Part shown: positions 36,264 to 44,373 of the stretch, one piece after another
How the letters are laid out: every line of letters starts with the position of its first letter
Position numbering within the stretch: the stretch's first letter is position 1
Origin: Pseudobdellovibrionaceae bacterium
GTDB taxonomy: Bacteria > Bdellovibrionota > Bdellovibrionia > Bdellovibrionales > JAMPXM01
NCBI GenBank assembly: GCA_021463345.1
Contig: JAJTYM010000025.1
Span: 1-53,310, forward strand
Length of the DNA stretch: 53,310 nt
Reading direction: 5' to 3'
The notes under the pieces: model-generated
The model's database searches: none
What the model was told of the DNA's origin: nothing
What the model saw: only the letters and a program-made list of their open reading frames with translations
Position numbers and translations under genes: made by a program

Positions 36264-36508
36264 TGAAGACCTATCTCCCTCGCCTCAAGGCGGGCGACGC
36301 GGTGGAAGGGATCGTGCGCGAACAGCTCGGGGGCGGGGATTTGATCATCAGTTTCCGCGGCGATCTTTTGCGCGTGATCAACGCCACCGGTTCGGTTTTC
36401 GCCGCGGGGGATCCCATCTCCCTCGTCGTCTCATCGTCGTCGCCGCTGGCTTTCCGCTTGCGGTCCGGCTCCGGCAAACGGCCGCGCGGCTTCGACGTCG
36501 TCGCGTGA
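36263..36508 (+). CDS. Small conserved-looking beta-rich protein coupled to DUF2802 gene
   Basis: 81 residues, ATG overlapping the DUF2802 stop by one base. Pattern of a small beta-barrel: YLPRLKAGDAVEGIVREQLG, DLIISFRGDLLRVINATG, GDPISLVVSS. Resembles short FliK-N-terminal-like or OB-like modules by pattern only; function unknown. The coupling suggests it works with the membrane protein upstream. Confidence 0.72.
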   Translation: MKTYLPRLKAGDAVEGIVREQLGGGDLIISFRGDLLRVINATGSVFAAGDPISLVVSSSSPLAFRLRSGSGKRPRGFDVVA

Positions 36509-36540
36509 GGGGTCGAGACGGGCCCCGCGGGCGCCCGCGC

Positions 36541-37047
36541 TCACTTCGCCGATTCGCGGATGAAACGCGTGAGGTAGTAGCGCACGAGGTAGTCGATCTT
36601 GATCGGTTGCTCCTGGTACGTCCAGACGAGGTCGCCGAACGCGCCCCAGCGAGCCTGGAGCAGGTCCTCTTCCTGCGGGATCTTCTGGCCGTCGTCGCTC
36701 GCCGCCGCCACTTGCACGAACGCGGCGCCGACGTAGTGGAAGCGGATGCCGATGAGCCCGGGCTCTTTCAAGGAGAAGATGAGCTTGAACCCGTTGCGGA
36801 AGAGCATGAAGTCGGCGTGCGTATTGGAGATCCCGTAGATCTTCACGCGGCCGACGGCCGAGCCCTTGAGTTGGTTGAAGCCGGACGCGGCTTCGACGAA
36901 GGCGGTTTTGAGATGATTGAGGAAGCCGATCGACTCGGTGATGAGCAGCTGCGCGGGATCGAAGCCCGCGCCGAAATCGACGACGCCGGACTCTTCCATC
37001 TTCTGTTCCGCGCGAACCAACTCTTTGATCCAGCCGAGTTTGTCCAT
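36541..37047 (-). CDS. Conserved hypothetical protein
   Basis: 168 residues, cytoplasmic (no signal). GAGGGGG lies just before the ATG. Sequence is well-behaved globular protein: DKLGWIKELVRAEQKMEESG, FDPAQLLITESIGFLNHLKT, HADFMLFRNGFKLIFSLKEP and a Tyr/Arg-rich end (KIDYLVRYYLTRFIRESAK). I do not recognise the family. Convergent with the DUF2802 pair. Confidence 0.75.
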   Translation of the reverse strand: MDKLGWIKELVRAEQKMEESGVVDFGAGFDPAQLLITESIGFLNHLKTAFVEAASGFNQLKGSAVGRVKIYGISNTHADFMLFRNGFKLIFSLKEPGLIGIRFHYVGAAFVQVAAASDDGQKIPQEEDLLQARWGAFGDLVWTYQEQPIKIDYLVRYYLTRFIRESAK

Positions 37048-37225
37048 GATCCCCCTCTGAAAAGCGCTCCGGTCAGGCGACCCGGCGAGCGGCGCCGCGC
37101 CCGAGCCCTCCTGGACTTAAGATGCGGCATATCATTACTGTGTCTTGGAGGGTCCGGAGATGTCAAGGTCCTGACTCTCGCGCCCCTTGGGCCGCGCGGC
37201 TTCCGCGGTCCCGCCGTAAATAGGA

Positions 37226-40117
37226 TTACAGCATAAGGCCCAGGTACGACGTGAGTCCCAGCCCGGCTTCGTCGTGCGTTCCGTAGTAGAGGCCGAAGAC
37301 CAGTTTGAGCGGCAAGTGGTAGAAGGCCGTCAGGTCGGCGCGCAACTCTCCCCCGGTGCCGACGAAGAACGCGCCGGTGCGCGCCCGCCGGTAAGCGCCG
37401 AGCTTCCCGTCGTAGAACGCGCCATCGAGCGTGATCGCGTCGAGGACCAGAGCGCCGTGCAACCGCTGCAGGAACGCCGGCCAGGTCCCCAGGCCCCGGT
37501 ACGCGTACCACAGCGGGAAGCGGTACTCGGCGTTGCCGTTGATCATCGTGCGTCCCAGGAAAGAGCCGTTTGCGTAGCCGCGCATGACGAAATCGTTGGC
37601 GAGCAGGAGCGTGCCGTAGTCGGCGGCGCTCGAGGTCTGCCCGAGGAGCACGTTGCGCAAGCGTGGCGCGTAAGTGGCGTTCAGATGAAACGCCGTGGCG
37701 TGACGTTTCGGGAGCCACTTCGAGAGGTACCAGCCGCCGTGGAACTCCGTCTGGTCGTACGTCGTGTTGCCGAGATCGGGGAGATAGCTCGTGTGCGCGA
37801 GCCGCGCCGAGCCGCCGCGCTCGGGGCTGATCTCGTACCCCTTCTGCGAGACGTTCGCGTACTCGATGACGGCGCGCGGGCCCGTCCGCGTCTGCAGGCC
37901 CGCGCCGACCTCCGTCTGCAGGTAACCCCAGCCGACGCCGCCGCGCCATTTGGAGGTGGAGGCCGAAAGGTGGAACGAGCCGAGGAGCGAGGCCGAGCTG
38001 TTGCGGCGGACGAACCCGCCCGAGTAGACGTACTCGCTGACGTCGGCCGCGGTCGCGGCGTACTGCACGCGCGTTTGATTGTTCACGTACTGGCCGGCGA
38101 AACTCGGTTCTTTGGCCAGGGTGTCGACGCTCGCCTGAAGGCTGTAGGCGTGCTTGCCGAGCGGGTCGGCGGCCGACGTGCTCGCCGAAAAGTACGTGCC
38201 TCCGGGGATGGCGTACAGGAACGGCATCCAGTAGCGAGGGTACATGTAGGGCCACGCGCTGTAATCGGCCGCCGTCGGCGCGACGGGTTCCCCCGCCAGG
38301 CTCTCCACCGGCTCCTCGGCGTGGACGGGCCAGTCGGTGTCGACCAGGCGGCCCACCTTCGGGGGCGCGAAATCCTGTTCGAGCCAGGCCTCTTTGGCCG
38401 CGGCGTGCAGGCGCGGGCCGTCGGCGCGCAAGCGGGAGTAGTAAAGCTCGCGCGTCCGCGGATCGATCTCGCCGGTGATCGCTCGGGTCGTGACGTTGGT
38501 GACCGCCCGCGCGCGCGCCAGCGATGGATCTGATAAATAAATATTGCTGATCCCGGTCGCGTCGGACGCGAACAACAGGCCCTCGCTCGTCATGCGCGGG
38601 AAACCCACCCGTTTGAAGCGGGTCAGGACCGGGCGAACGTCCCCTCCGGGGAGGCGCAGGGTTTTGAAGGCCTCCTCGCCGCCGGCTTTTTCCACGAAGA
38701 TCAGTTCCGTCGCCGACAGGAACTCGGGTCGGGACAGGCGCGTTTCGCGCGCCGCGGGCTCGTAGAGGACCTTGAAGCCCCCGCCATCGGCGTCGATCCG
38801 CGCCAGACGCGTGGAGCCGGGCACCGTCTGCACGAACACGATCCCGCGGCCGTCCGGCGAAACCGCGGCCTCGCGCGCGCGCAGCCCTCTCGTGAGCCGA
38901 GTGGATTTTTTCGTCTTCAGGTCGATCCGGTAAAGATCCGAATACCGGCGGTACCGGTCGAAGGCGTCGACCTTGTCGAGGACGAACCCGCTCGAGTCCG
39001 GGAGCCAGGCGGCTCGGTTGATGAACAAGCCGGCGGCGACCGCGCGGCGCTCGCCGCGCGTGAACGACGGTCCGCCCGGCCCCGTCGGGCGTTCGATGAG
39101 CTCGACGCGGTCGTCCTGGTTGTGCGTGCGCGCGATGTAGAGCAGATACCTGCCGTCGGGGCTGACGACGGGGCTATGGCTGAAAAAACCCTCCTGCGGA
39201 GCGAGCTCCTCGGATACGAGCTCGCCCGAACGCCGCACGCGATCGATCTGCTCCTTGGCGCGCGCTTCGACGTAGTCGTAGGTGCGTGACAGCAGCCCGG
39301 CGTAGTCGACGCCGAGGAGCGATTCCACAGGGCCGTTGATCAGGAAAGGCAGGCGCCGGGAATACCGGTCGTTGAGGTCGCCCACCGCCGCGTCCGAGCT
39401 CTCACGCACGAGTTCGTGCCAGAGGAGGCCGCCGAGGAGATAGGGCCGCAGCCCGCCGACGCCGTCGGGGATCGAGACTTCGTTGAGGCGCGAAAGGTCT
39501 TCATCGCGCAGGACGTTCTCCTCGACCATCGCGCGGGGGATCGCCATCGCCGGCTCGGAGCGCAGGCGGCCGTGCGCGGACAAGCGCGATTCCATCTGCA
39601 CCGCGAGTCCTTCGAGGTACCAGCGCGGCAACAGCATGTTCGGCCGCAGGATGTTGCCGAAGACCCACCGCAAAGGCTTGGCAAGGCCGTTGGCCGGCTC
39701 GAATTGCAGGATGTGCGTGTACTCGTGCGTGAGCAGCTCGAGACTCCAGTCCCCGTAGTCGGAGATGGAGTCGAGCGGCGCGGGCAGCACGGGGAAGACG
39801 GTGATCATGGGATAAGGCAAACCCGTCGCGAAACCGTTGGCGAGGTCGACGCTGTCGTCGATGACGAGCACGGTTCTCCCGGGCGCTTCTTTGAAGAAAC
39901 CAGCGGTCGCCCTGTACGCGCGCTCGGCGTCGCGCGCGTATTCGAGAGCCAGTTCGTAATGCCTTGAGTCATGCAGCACGGTGAAGTGCTCGGTCTCCAG
40001 GGTTTTCCATACGATCGATGGGTCGGGAGCCGCTTGCGCGAGCGGAGCGATCGACATCGCCAGGGCCGACGCGAGCGGGAGCAGGGAGCTGGCGAAGGGG
40101 ACTCGCATGCGTGTCAT
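37226..40117 (-). CDS. Large surface protein: peptidase-MA-like metalloprotease + TolB-like propeller + C-terminal barrel
   Basis: 963 residues. Signal peptide at 1-29. Residues ~35-260 are a gluzincin-type (peptidase MA-like) domain: LLTHEYTHILQ gives the HExxH zinc motif (H131-E132, H135) and LPRWYLEGLAVQME supplies the third ligand, E169. Residues ~300-570 contain WD40/PD40 (TolB-like) propeller blades (VVSPDGRYLLYIAR, AAVSPDGRGIVFVQT). The last ~330 residues alternate aromatic beta strands and include GRTMINGNAEYRFPLWYAYR, a BamA/D15-like barrel pattern, and end in the hydrophobic SYLGLML. Predicted outer-membrane-anchored protease or adhesin. Divergent from pal. Confidence 0.82.
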   Translation of the reverse strand: MTRMRVPFASSLLPLASALAMSIAPLAQAAPDPSIVWKTLETEHFTVLHDSRHYELALEYARDAERAYRATAGFFKEAPGRTVLVIDDSVDLANGFATGLPYPMITVFPVLPAPLDSISDYGDWSLELLTHEYTHILQFEPANGLAKPLRWVFGNILRPNMLLPRWYLEGLAVQMESRLSAHGRLRSEPAMAIPRAMVEENVLRDEDLSRLNEVSIPDGVGGLRPYLLGGLLWHELVRESSDAAVGDLNDRYSRRLPFLINGPVESLLGVDYAGLLSRTYDYVEARAKEQIDRVRRSGELVSEELAPQEGFFSHSPVVSPDGRYLLYIARTHNQDDRVELIERPTGPGGPSFTRGERRAVAAGLFINRAAWLPDSSGFVLDKVDAFDRYRRYSDLYRIDLKTKKSTRLTRGLRAREAAVSPDGRGIVFVQTVPGSTRLARIDADGGGFKVLYEPAARETRLSRPEFLSATELIFVEKAGGEEAFKTLRLPGGDVRPVLTRFKRVGFPRMTSEGLLFASDATGISNIYLSDPSLARARAVTNVTTRAITGEIDPRTRELYYSRLRADGPRLHAAAKEAWLEQDFAPPKVGRLVDTDWPVHAEEPVESLAGEPVAPTAADYSAWPYMYPRYWMPFLYAIPGGTYFSASTSAADPLGKHAYSLQASVDTLAKEPSFAGQYVNNQTRVQYAATAADVSEYVYSGGFVRRNSSASLLGSFHLSASTSKWRGGVGWGYLQTEVGAGLQTRTGPRAVIEYANVSQKGYEISPERGGSARLAHTSYLPDLGNTTYDQTEFHGGWYLSKWLPKRHATAFHLNATYAPRLRNVLLGQTSSAADYGTLLLANDFVMRGYANGSFLGRTMINGNAEYRFPLWYAYRGLGTWPAFLQRLHGALVLDAITLDGAFYDGKLGAYRRARTGAFFVGTGGELRADLTAFYHLPLKLVFGLYYGTHDEAGLGLTSYLGLML

Positions 40118-40137
40118 GCCTCGATGTTTCCTGAATC

Positions 40138-40166
40138 AAGATAATATGATGCAAAGTGTGGAGCAA
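40138..40166 (-). promoter_or_regulatory. Promoter of the 963-residue surface protein gene
   Basis: Minus strand TTGCTC (complement of 40161-40166), 17-base spacer, TATCTT (complement of 40138-40143). Transcription would start about 13 bases before the ATG. Confidence 0.5.
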
Positions 40167-40170
40167 AAGT

Positions 40171-40198
40171 TTGACAAAGCAAGATGCCTTTTTAAAAT
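40171..40198 (+). promoter_or_regulatory. Strong sigma-70 promoter of pal
   Basis: TTGACA (40171-40176), 16-base spacer, TAAAAT (40193-40198): 6/6 and 5/6 matches to consensus, the best promoter in the window. It lies 31 bases before the pal ATG, back to back with the promoter of the divergent surface protein. Confidence 0.8.
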
Positions 40199-40228
40199 GA
40201 AGTGGTTTCTTTTCAAAAGGAGTTACGC

Positions 40229-40750
40229 ATGGTTCGCAAGTTCGTGCTCGCGTCGATCGGCTCTCTGCTCAGTGTTCTGATGATGGCTTCCTGCGCATCG
40301 AAGCAAAAAGGGACCGACGCCGACGCCTCTGCGGTCGCTGGCGCCGATGCCGCTCCCTTGATCGCCGACAAGGAAATGAGTTTCAGCCCGCAGGGTTCCG
40401 ACAGCGGGACCATCCCCGGCCTGGGCACGGTTTATTTCGAACTCGATCAATCCCGCCTGACCAATGAAGCGCGCGCGCAGCTGGCGGCCAACGCCGAGTG
40501 GATCAAGAACAATCCGGCGGTCACCGTCCAGATCGAGGGACATACCGACGAGCGAGGCTCGGTCGAGTACAACCTGTCCTTGGGAGAGCGTCGCGCGAAG
40601 TCGGTCAAGACGTACCTCGCCTCGCTCGGCGTCGACGGCAAACGCCTGACGATCATCAGCTACGGCGAGGAAAAACCCCTCGAGGCGGGCAGCGGCGAGA
40701 GCGCGTGGGCCAAGAATCGCCGCGCCAATTTCGTTCCGCTCGCGCAGTAA
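40229..40750 (+). CDS. pal: Peptidoglycan-associated lipoprotein Pal
   Basis: 173 residues from ATG 40229, with AAGGAG six bases upstream. Lipoprotein signal ending in MMASC (Cys22). The C-terminal OmpA domain (~65-170) has VYFELDQSRLTNEARAQLAA, IEGHTDERGSVEYNLSLGER and RAKSVKTYL, with the Asp/Arg residues that hold diaminopimelate. Pal anchors the outer membrane to peptidoglycan in the Tol-Pal complex. tolB, normally next to pal, is absent here. A shorter version of the frame begins 27 bases upstream but lacks the ribosome site. Confidence 0.96.
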   Translation: MVRKFVLASIGSLLSVLMMASCASKQKGTDADASAVAGADAAPLIADKEMSFSPQGSDSGTIPGLGTVYFELDQSRLTNEARAQLAANAEWIKNNPAVTVQIEGHTDERGSVEYNLSLGERRAKSVKTYLASLGVDGKRLTIISYGEEKPLEAGSGESAWAKNRRANFVPLAQ

Positions 40751-40760
40751 GGGCCGCTGG

Positions 40761-41102
40761 GTGAACGGTCGAGGCCGAATTTTGATCCCAGCCTCACGGA
40801 CCGTTCTCGCGCTCGCGGCCGCGGGTCTCGCCGCCGCCGGTTGCGTGACCGTTCGCATCCCGACCGACGAATACAATCTCGCCCGCGCGGCCGTGGACGC
40901 CGCGCGCGAGGCCGAGGCGGCCCGTTACGCTCCGGGCTTCTGGTACAAGGCCGAAGAAGCCTACAAACAGGCGCAACGCCTGTACAAAGAACGCTATTAC
41001 AAAGACGCGCAGAAACTTTTCGCCGAAGCGAAAGTCCAGGCCGAAAGAGCGGAAAACGCCGCGCGCGTGACTCGTTTCCAATCAGGGGAGACCGCTCCAT
41101 GA
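40761..41102 (+). CDS. DUF4398-type small lipoprotein
   Basis: 113 residues, GTG start ten bases after pal. Lipobox LAAAGC. The mature part is one long helical hairpin: TDEYNLARAAVDAAREAEAA, GFWYKAEEAYKQAQRLYKER, YKDAQKLFAEAKVQAERAEN, the pattern of DUF4398 proteins. Probably periplasmic/outer-membrane, working with Pal and CpoB. Ends in a four-base overlap with the next gene. Confidence 0.85.
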   Translation: MNGRGRILIPASRTVLALAAAGLAAAGCVTVRIPTDEYNLARAAVDAAREAEAARYAPGFWYKAEEAYKQAQRLYKERYYKDAQKLFAEAKVQAERAENAARVTRFQSGETAP

Positions 41103-41779
41103 GACCGACGCTCGCCGCCCTCGCGATCCTGTTCCTTTCGACCGGCTGTCTGCAGACCCGTTCCACGTTGAGGGAGCAAGAGGAGAAGCAGGTCCTGCAG
41201 AAGACCGTGAAGACGCTGCAGAAGGATACGGCCGACGTCAGCACGCGTTTCAGCGACATCGACGAGGACTTGCGCAAACTCGGCGGGCGCGTCGAGACGG
41301 TCGAGTTCAAATTGAACCAGGCGCAGGCCAAAACCGACGCCGGCGTCAGGACGACCGAGACCCGGGTGAACGACATCGAAACCAAGATGAAGATCTACCA
41401 GGACGCGATCACCAAGATGGACACCGAGCTCGTCGAGCTGCGCTCGGCTCTGGCGTCGATGCAGGAAGAGATGCGCCGGACGCCCGCGCCCGCCGCGGGA
41501 GGGAAGGCGTCGCTCCCGAGCGCCTACGTCTCGGCCGAGGAACTCTTCAAGGCCAGCCAATGGAAAGAGGCGATCCTCGAGTACGAGAGATACCGCAAGG
41601 CGTCCCCCAAGGGGAAACAGTTCGCCGAAGCGACGTACAAGATCGGTGTCTGCTTCCAGGAGTTGGGATTGACCGAGGAAGCCAAAGCCTTCTACGAAGA
41701 GGTCCTGGCGAAATTCCCCAAATCCAAAGAGGCCGAAAGAGCGGCTTATCGGCTCAAGAGTCTGAACAGGAAAAAGTGA
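41099..41779 (+). CDS. cpoB: Cell division coordinator CpoB/YbgF-like lipoprotein
   Basis: 226 residues. Lipobox STGC (Cys17), unlike the plain signal peptide of E. coli CpoB. An N-terminal trimerising coiled coil (~residues 20-140, LREQEEKQVLQKTVKTLQKD onward) and C-terminal TPR repeats (AEELFKASQWKEAILEYERY, YKIGVCFQELGLTEEAKAFY, FPKSKEAERAAYRLKSL). CpoB links the Tol machine with peptidoglycan synthesis at division. ATGA overlap with the preceding gene, then tsaD 11 bases downstream. Confidence 0.9.
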   Translation: MRPTLAALAILFLSTGCLQTRSTLREQEEKQVLQKTVKTLQKDTADVSTRFSDIDEDLRKLGGRVETVEFKLNQAQAKTDAGVRTTETRVNDIETKMKIYQDAITKMDTELVELRSALASMQEEMRRTPAPAAGGKASLPSAYVSAEELFKASQWKEAILEYERYRKASPKGKQFAEATYKIGVCFQELGLTEEAKAFYEEVLAKFPKSKEAERAAYRLKSLNRKK

Positions 41780-41790
41780 GGCCCTCTAAA

Positions 41791-42951
41791 ATGATGGATC
41801 CGACCCCGGCTGGCGATTCAAAGGCCGGGCCCGGCGCCGAGTCGGGCGATGGGCCTTCGCGTTCGACCGGGGGTGGTCCGCGGTTCCGCAGGGTCCTCGC
41901 CATCGAAACGAGCTGCGATGACACGTCGGTCGCCGTGATCGCGCACGACGGGCGCGTGCTCGCCAATCTCGCCGCCGGCCAGGACGACGCTCATCGGCCG
42001 TTCGGCGGGATCGTCCCGGAAATCGCGAGCCGCAACCACACTCACCACCTCCTCCCGCTCGTCGATCAGGCGCTGAGGGGAGCCGCGCTCTCTTGGGACG
42101 ACATCGACGGCATCGTCGTCACATCGGCCCCAGGCCTCATCGGTTCGCTCCTCGTCGGCGTGGTCACGGCCAAAACCCTCGCCCTCGCCGAGAACAAACC
42201 GTTCCTCGGTGTCAATCACCTCGAGGGGCATCTGCTCGCGCCGTTCTTGCGCGATGACGGGTACGCGCCGCCCGCGGGATTCGAATATCCGTACGTCGGT
42301 CTCGCGATCAGCGGCGGTCACACGAGCCTCTACCGCATCGACGGTCTCGGCGAGTACGAGGTCCTCGGGCAGACGGTCGACGACGCCGCCGGAGAGGCGT
42401 TCGACAAGTTCGCCAAGATGGCCGGTCTCGGCTTTCCAGGCGGCGCGCGCGTGGACCGGGAGGCGCGGTCGGGCGATCCGCGGGCGTTCGCGTTCCCGCG
42501 CGCGATGATTCACGAAGACCATTTCATGTTCAGCTTTTCAGGGCTCAAAACCGCCGCGCGCAAAGCGCTGGACGCGCTCCCCGAGGCCGCGCGCGCCGCG
42601 CGCCTGCCGGACCTGTGCGCGAGCTACCAGGAGGCGATCGTCGACGTCCTCCTCGATCGGCTGGCTCGCGCGGTGAAGGCCGAAGGCGTCGGCCGCGCCG
42701 TTTTGACCGGGGGGGTGAGCGCCAATTCCCGCCTTCGCGCGCGGGCCGAGGAATGGGCGCGCGCGACCGGCGTACAGCTCGTCGTTCCTCCGATCCGGTA
42801 CTGCACCGACAACGCGGCGATGGTCGGTTACGCCGGGATCTTGCGCTTGAACCGAGGTGAAACGAGCCCTCGTTCGCTCGGCCCGAGCCCGAAGGCGCCG
42901 CTCGGCCGCCGCCGCGAAGGCGTGCGCGCCCCCGGGGTCCGCAGGTCATGA
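41791..42951 (+). CDS. tsaD: tRNA N6-adenosine threonylcarbamoyltransferase TsaD
   Basis: 386 residues from ATG 41791 (a second ATG follows directly). Transfers threonylcarbamoyl to A37 of ANN-decoding tRNAs. ASKHA-fold motifs: LAIETSCDDTSVAVIAHDGR, PEIASRNHTHHLLPLVDQAL (metal His pair), SAPGLIGSLLVG, LAISGGHTSLYRI and TGGVSANSRLRA. The ~30-residue N-terminal and ~40-residue Arg/Pro C-terminal tails are extra. Coupled to rsmA by an ATGA overlap. Confidence 0.95.
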   Translation: MMDPTPAGDSKAGPGAESGDGPSRSTGGGPRFRRVLAIETSCDDTSVAVIAHDGRVLANLAAGQDDAHRPFGGIVPEIASRNHTHHLLPLVDQALRGAALSWDDIDGIVVTSAPGLIGSLLVGVVTAKTLALAENKPFLGVNHLEGHLLAPFLRDDGYAPPAGFEYPYVGLAISGGHTSLYRIDGLGEYEVLGQTVDDAAGEAFDKFAKMAGLGFPGGARVDREARSGDPRAFAFPRAMIHEDHFMFSFSGLKTAARKALDALPEAARAARLPDLCASYQEAIVDVLLDRLARAVKAEGVGRAVLTGGVSANSRLRARAEEWARATGVQLVVPPIRYCTDNAAMVGYAGILRLNRGETSPRSLGPSPKAPLGRRREGVRAPGVRRS

Positions 42952-43778
42952 GCCGTAGGGAGCGGATCCTTCAAAAATTGCGCGAATTGGGAGCCGAACC
43001 GAAGCGCTCCCTCGGCCAGAACTTCCTGGTCGCCGACCACGTCATCGAAAAAATCGTCGGGGCGGCCGCGCTCTCGCCGGAGCCTTCGCTCCTCGAGATC
43101 GGCCCGGGCCTCGGCGCGCTCACGGAAGGGCTCATGGCGCTGGGCCGCCCGATGAGGGTCGTGGAGCTCGACGCGCGCTTCGCCAGGTCCTGGCGCGAGC
43201 GCGGCCTCGAGGTCGTGGAGGCGGACGCGCTCGCCCTCGATTGGCCCGCGCTCGGGCTGGCGCCCGGGACCCTCCTGGTCAGCAACCTCCCGTACCAGAT
43301 TTCCTCGAGCCTTGTGATCGACCGCTCGATCGAGCCCGCGGGCGTCTCCAGGATGATCCTGATGTTCCAAAAGGAAGTGGCGCAACGGTTGACGGCCAGG
43401 GCGGCGACCAAGGAGTACGGATTGCTGACCGTGATCGCCCATTCGTTTTGGTCGGTTCGGCTCCTGTGCGAGGCGGGGCCCGGGGATTTTTACCCGCCGC
43501 CCAACGTGGCGAGCCGGGTTCTGGTTTTCGCGAGGCAGGAGCCGGAGGGCCTGGCGCGCCCCGAAGCGTTCCTCTCGTTCGTCAAGGCGGGGTTCGCGCA
43601 CCGGCGCAAGCTGCTGACCCGCAACCTCGTCGAGGGCTGGTTCGGCGGGGAGAAAGGCCGTTTGGCCGAGGTCGAAGCCGCGCTCGCCGGTCTCGGCATG
43701 GATCCGCGGGCCCGGGCCGAAGAGCTTGACCCCGCTCGCTTCCGGAGTCTTTACTCGCGGCTGAGCCGAGGGGGTTGA
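42948..43778 (+). CDS. rsmA: 16S rRNA dimethyladenosine transferase RsmA (KsgA)
   Basis: 276 residues, ATG overlapping the tsaD stop. Dimethylates A1518 and A1519 of 16S rRNA. Motifs: PKRSLGQNFLVADHVIEKIV, SAM loop LLEIGPGLGALTEGL, catalytic SNLPYQISSSLVI, and GFAHRRKLLTRNL near the end. Standard length. Confidence 0.95.
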   Translation: MSRRERILQKLRELGAEPKRSLGQNFLVADHVIEKIVGAAALSPEPSLLEIGPGLGALTEGLMALGRPMRVVELDARFARSWRERGLEVVEADALALDWPALGLAPGTLLVSNLPYQISSSLVIDRSIEPAGVSRMILMFQKEVAQRLTARAATKEYGLLTVIAHSFWSVRLLCEAGPGDFYPPPNVASRVLVFARQEPEGLARPEAFLSFVKAGFAHRRKLLTRNLVEGWFGGEKGRLAEVEAALAGLGMDPRARAEELDPARFRSLYSRLSRGG

Positions 43779-44251
43779 GGTTGGCGAAGGCGCCCGCAAG
43801 CGGAGTCAAAATCGCGGCCGAGAACAAGAAGGCCCGCTTCGATTACCACATCGAAGACACTTACGAGGCCGGTTTGGTGCTCACGGGGAGCGAGGTGAAG
43901 TCGATCCGCGCGGGGCAAGCGAACCTGAAGGATTCCTACGTCTCTTTCCGCGACGGCGAGGCGTTCCTGCAGAAAGCGCACGTCAACGCCTACGCCGCGA
44001 GTTCCTACAACAACCACGAGCCAGAGCGCCTGCGCAAGCTCCTGTTGCACAAACTCGAGATCGAGAAGATCGAGCGGGCGGTGACGGAGAGGGGCTACAC
44101 GTGCGTGCCGCTCAAGCTGTACCTGAAAGGCGGGCGGGTCAAAGTCGAGATCGCGCTCGTCCGCGGCAAGAAACACGCGGACAAGCGCGAATCCGTCAAG
44201 AACAAGGAAGCCGATCGGGAACTGGCGCGCGCCCGTCGTTCCCGCAAGTGA
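43775..44251 (+). CDS. smpB: SsrA-binding protein SmpB
   Basis: 158 residues if the TTG at 43775 (overlapping the rsmA stop) is used; a second TTG at 43781 is equally possible, and no ATG is available near the N-terminus. Partner of tmRNA in rescuing stalled ribosomes. Family motifs: ENKKARFDYHIEDTYEAGLV, LTGSEVKSIRAGQANLKDSY, PLKLYLKGGRVKVEIALVRG, KKHADKRESVKNKEADREL. No ssrA gene is recognised in the window. Confidence 0.95.
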   Translation: MRLAKAPASGVKIAAENKKARFDYHIEDTYEAGLVLTGSEVKSIRAGQANLKDSYVSFRDGEAFLQKAHVNAYAASSYNNHEPERLRKLLLHKLEIEKIERAVTERGYTCVPLKLYLKGGRVKVEIALVRGKKHADKRESVKNKEADRELARARRSRK

Positions 44252-44256
44252 GGGAC

Positions 44257-44317
44257 GGGCGCGCCGCGCCCGCGCCCGGACTCGACCCAAGTCCTCGACC
44301 CGAACCTCGACCCGAGG
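44257..44317 (+). repeat. GC hairpin followed by three tandem ~12-bp repeats
   Basis: After smpB: GGGCGCG (44257-44263) and CGCGCCC (44265-44271) form a tight palindrome; then three imperfect tandem copies starting CTCGACCC at 44281, 44294 and 44306. The repeats sit in a 122-base gap before the next lipoprotein gene. Role unknown; slippage products or a transcription end are possible. Confidence 0.5.
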
Positions 44318-44373
44318 CGGGCCCGGCCTTCGAAACTCCCTCAAACGTTCGCCGAATCGCTTAGAATCGGGGG

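Noticed and set aside
37135-37165. Minus-strand TTGACA upstream of the 168-residue hypothetical gene
   Set aside because: No acceptable -10 element 16-18 bases downstream (nearest TAATGA is 23 bases away).
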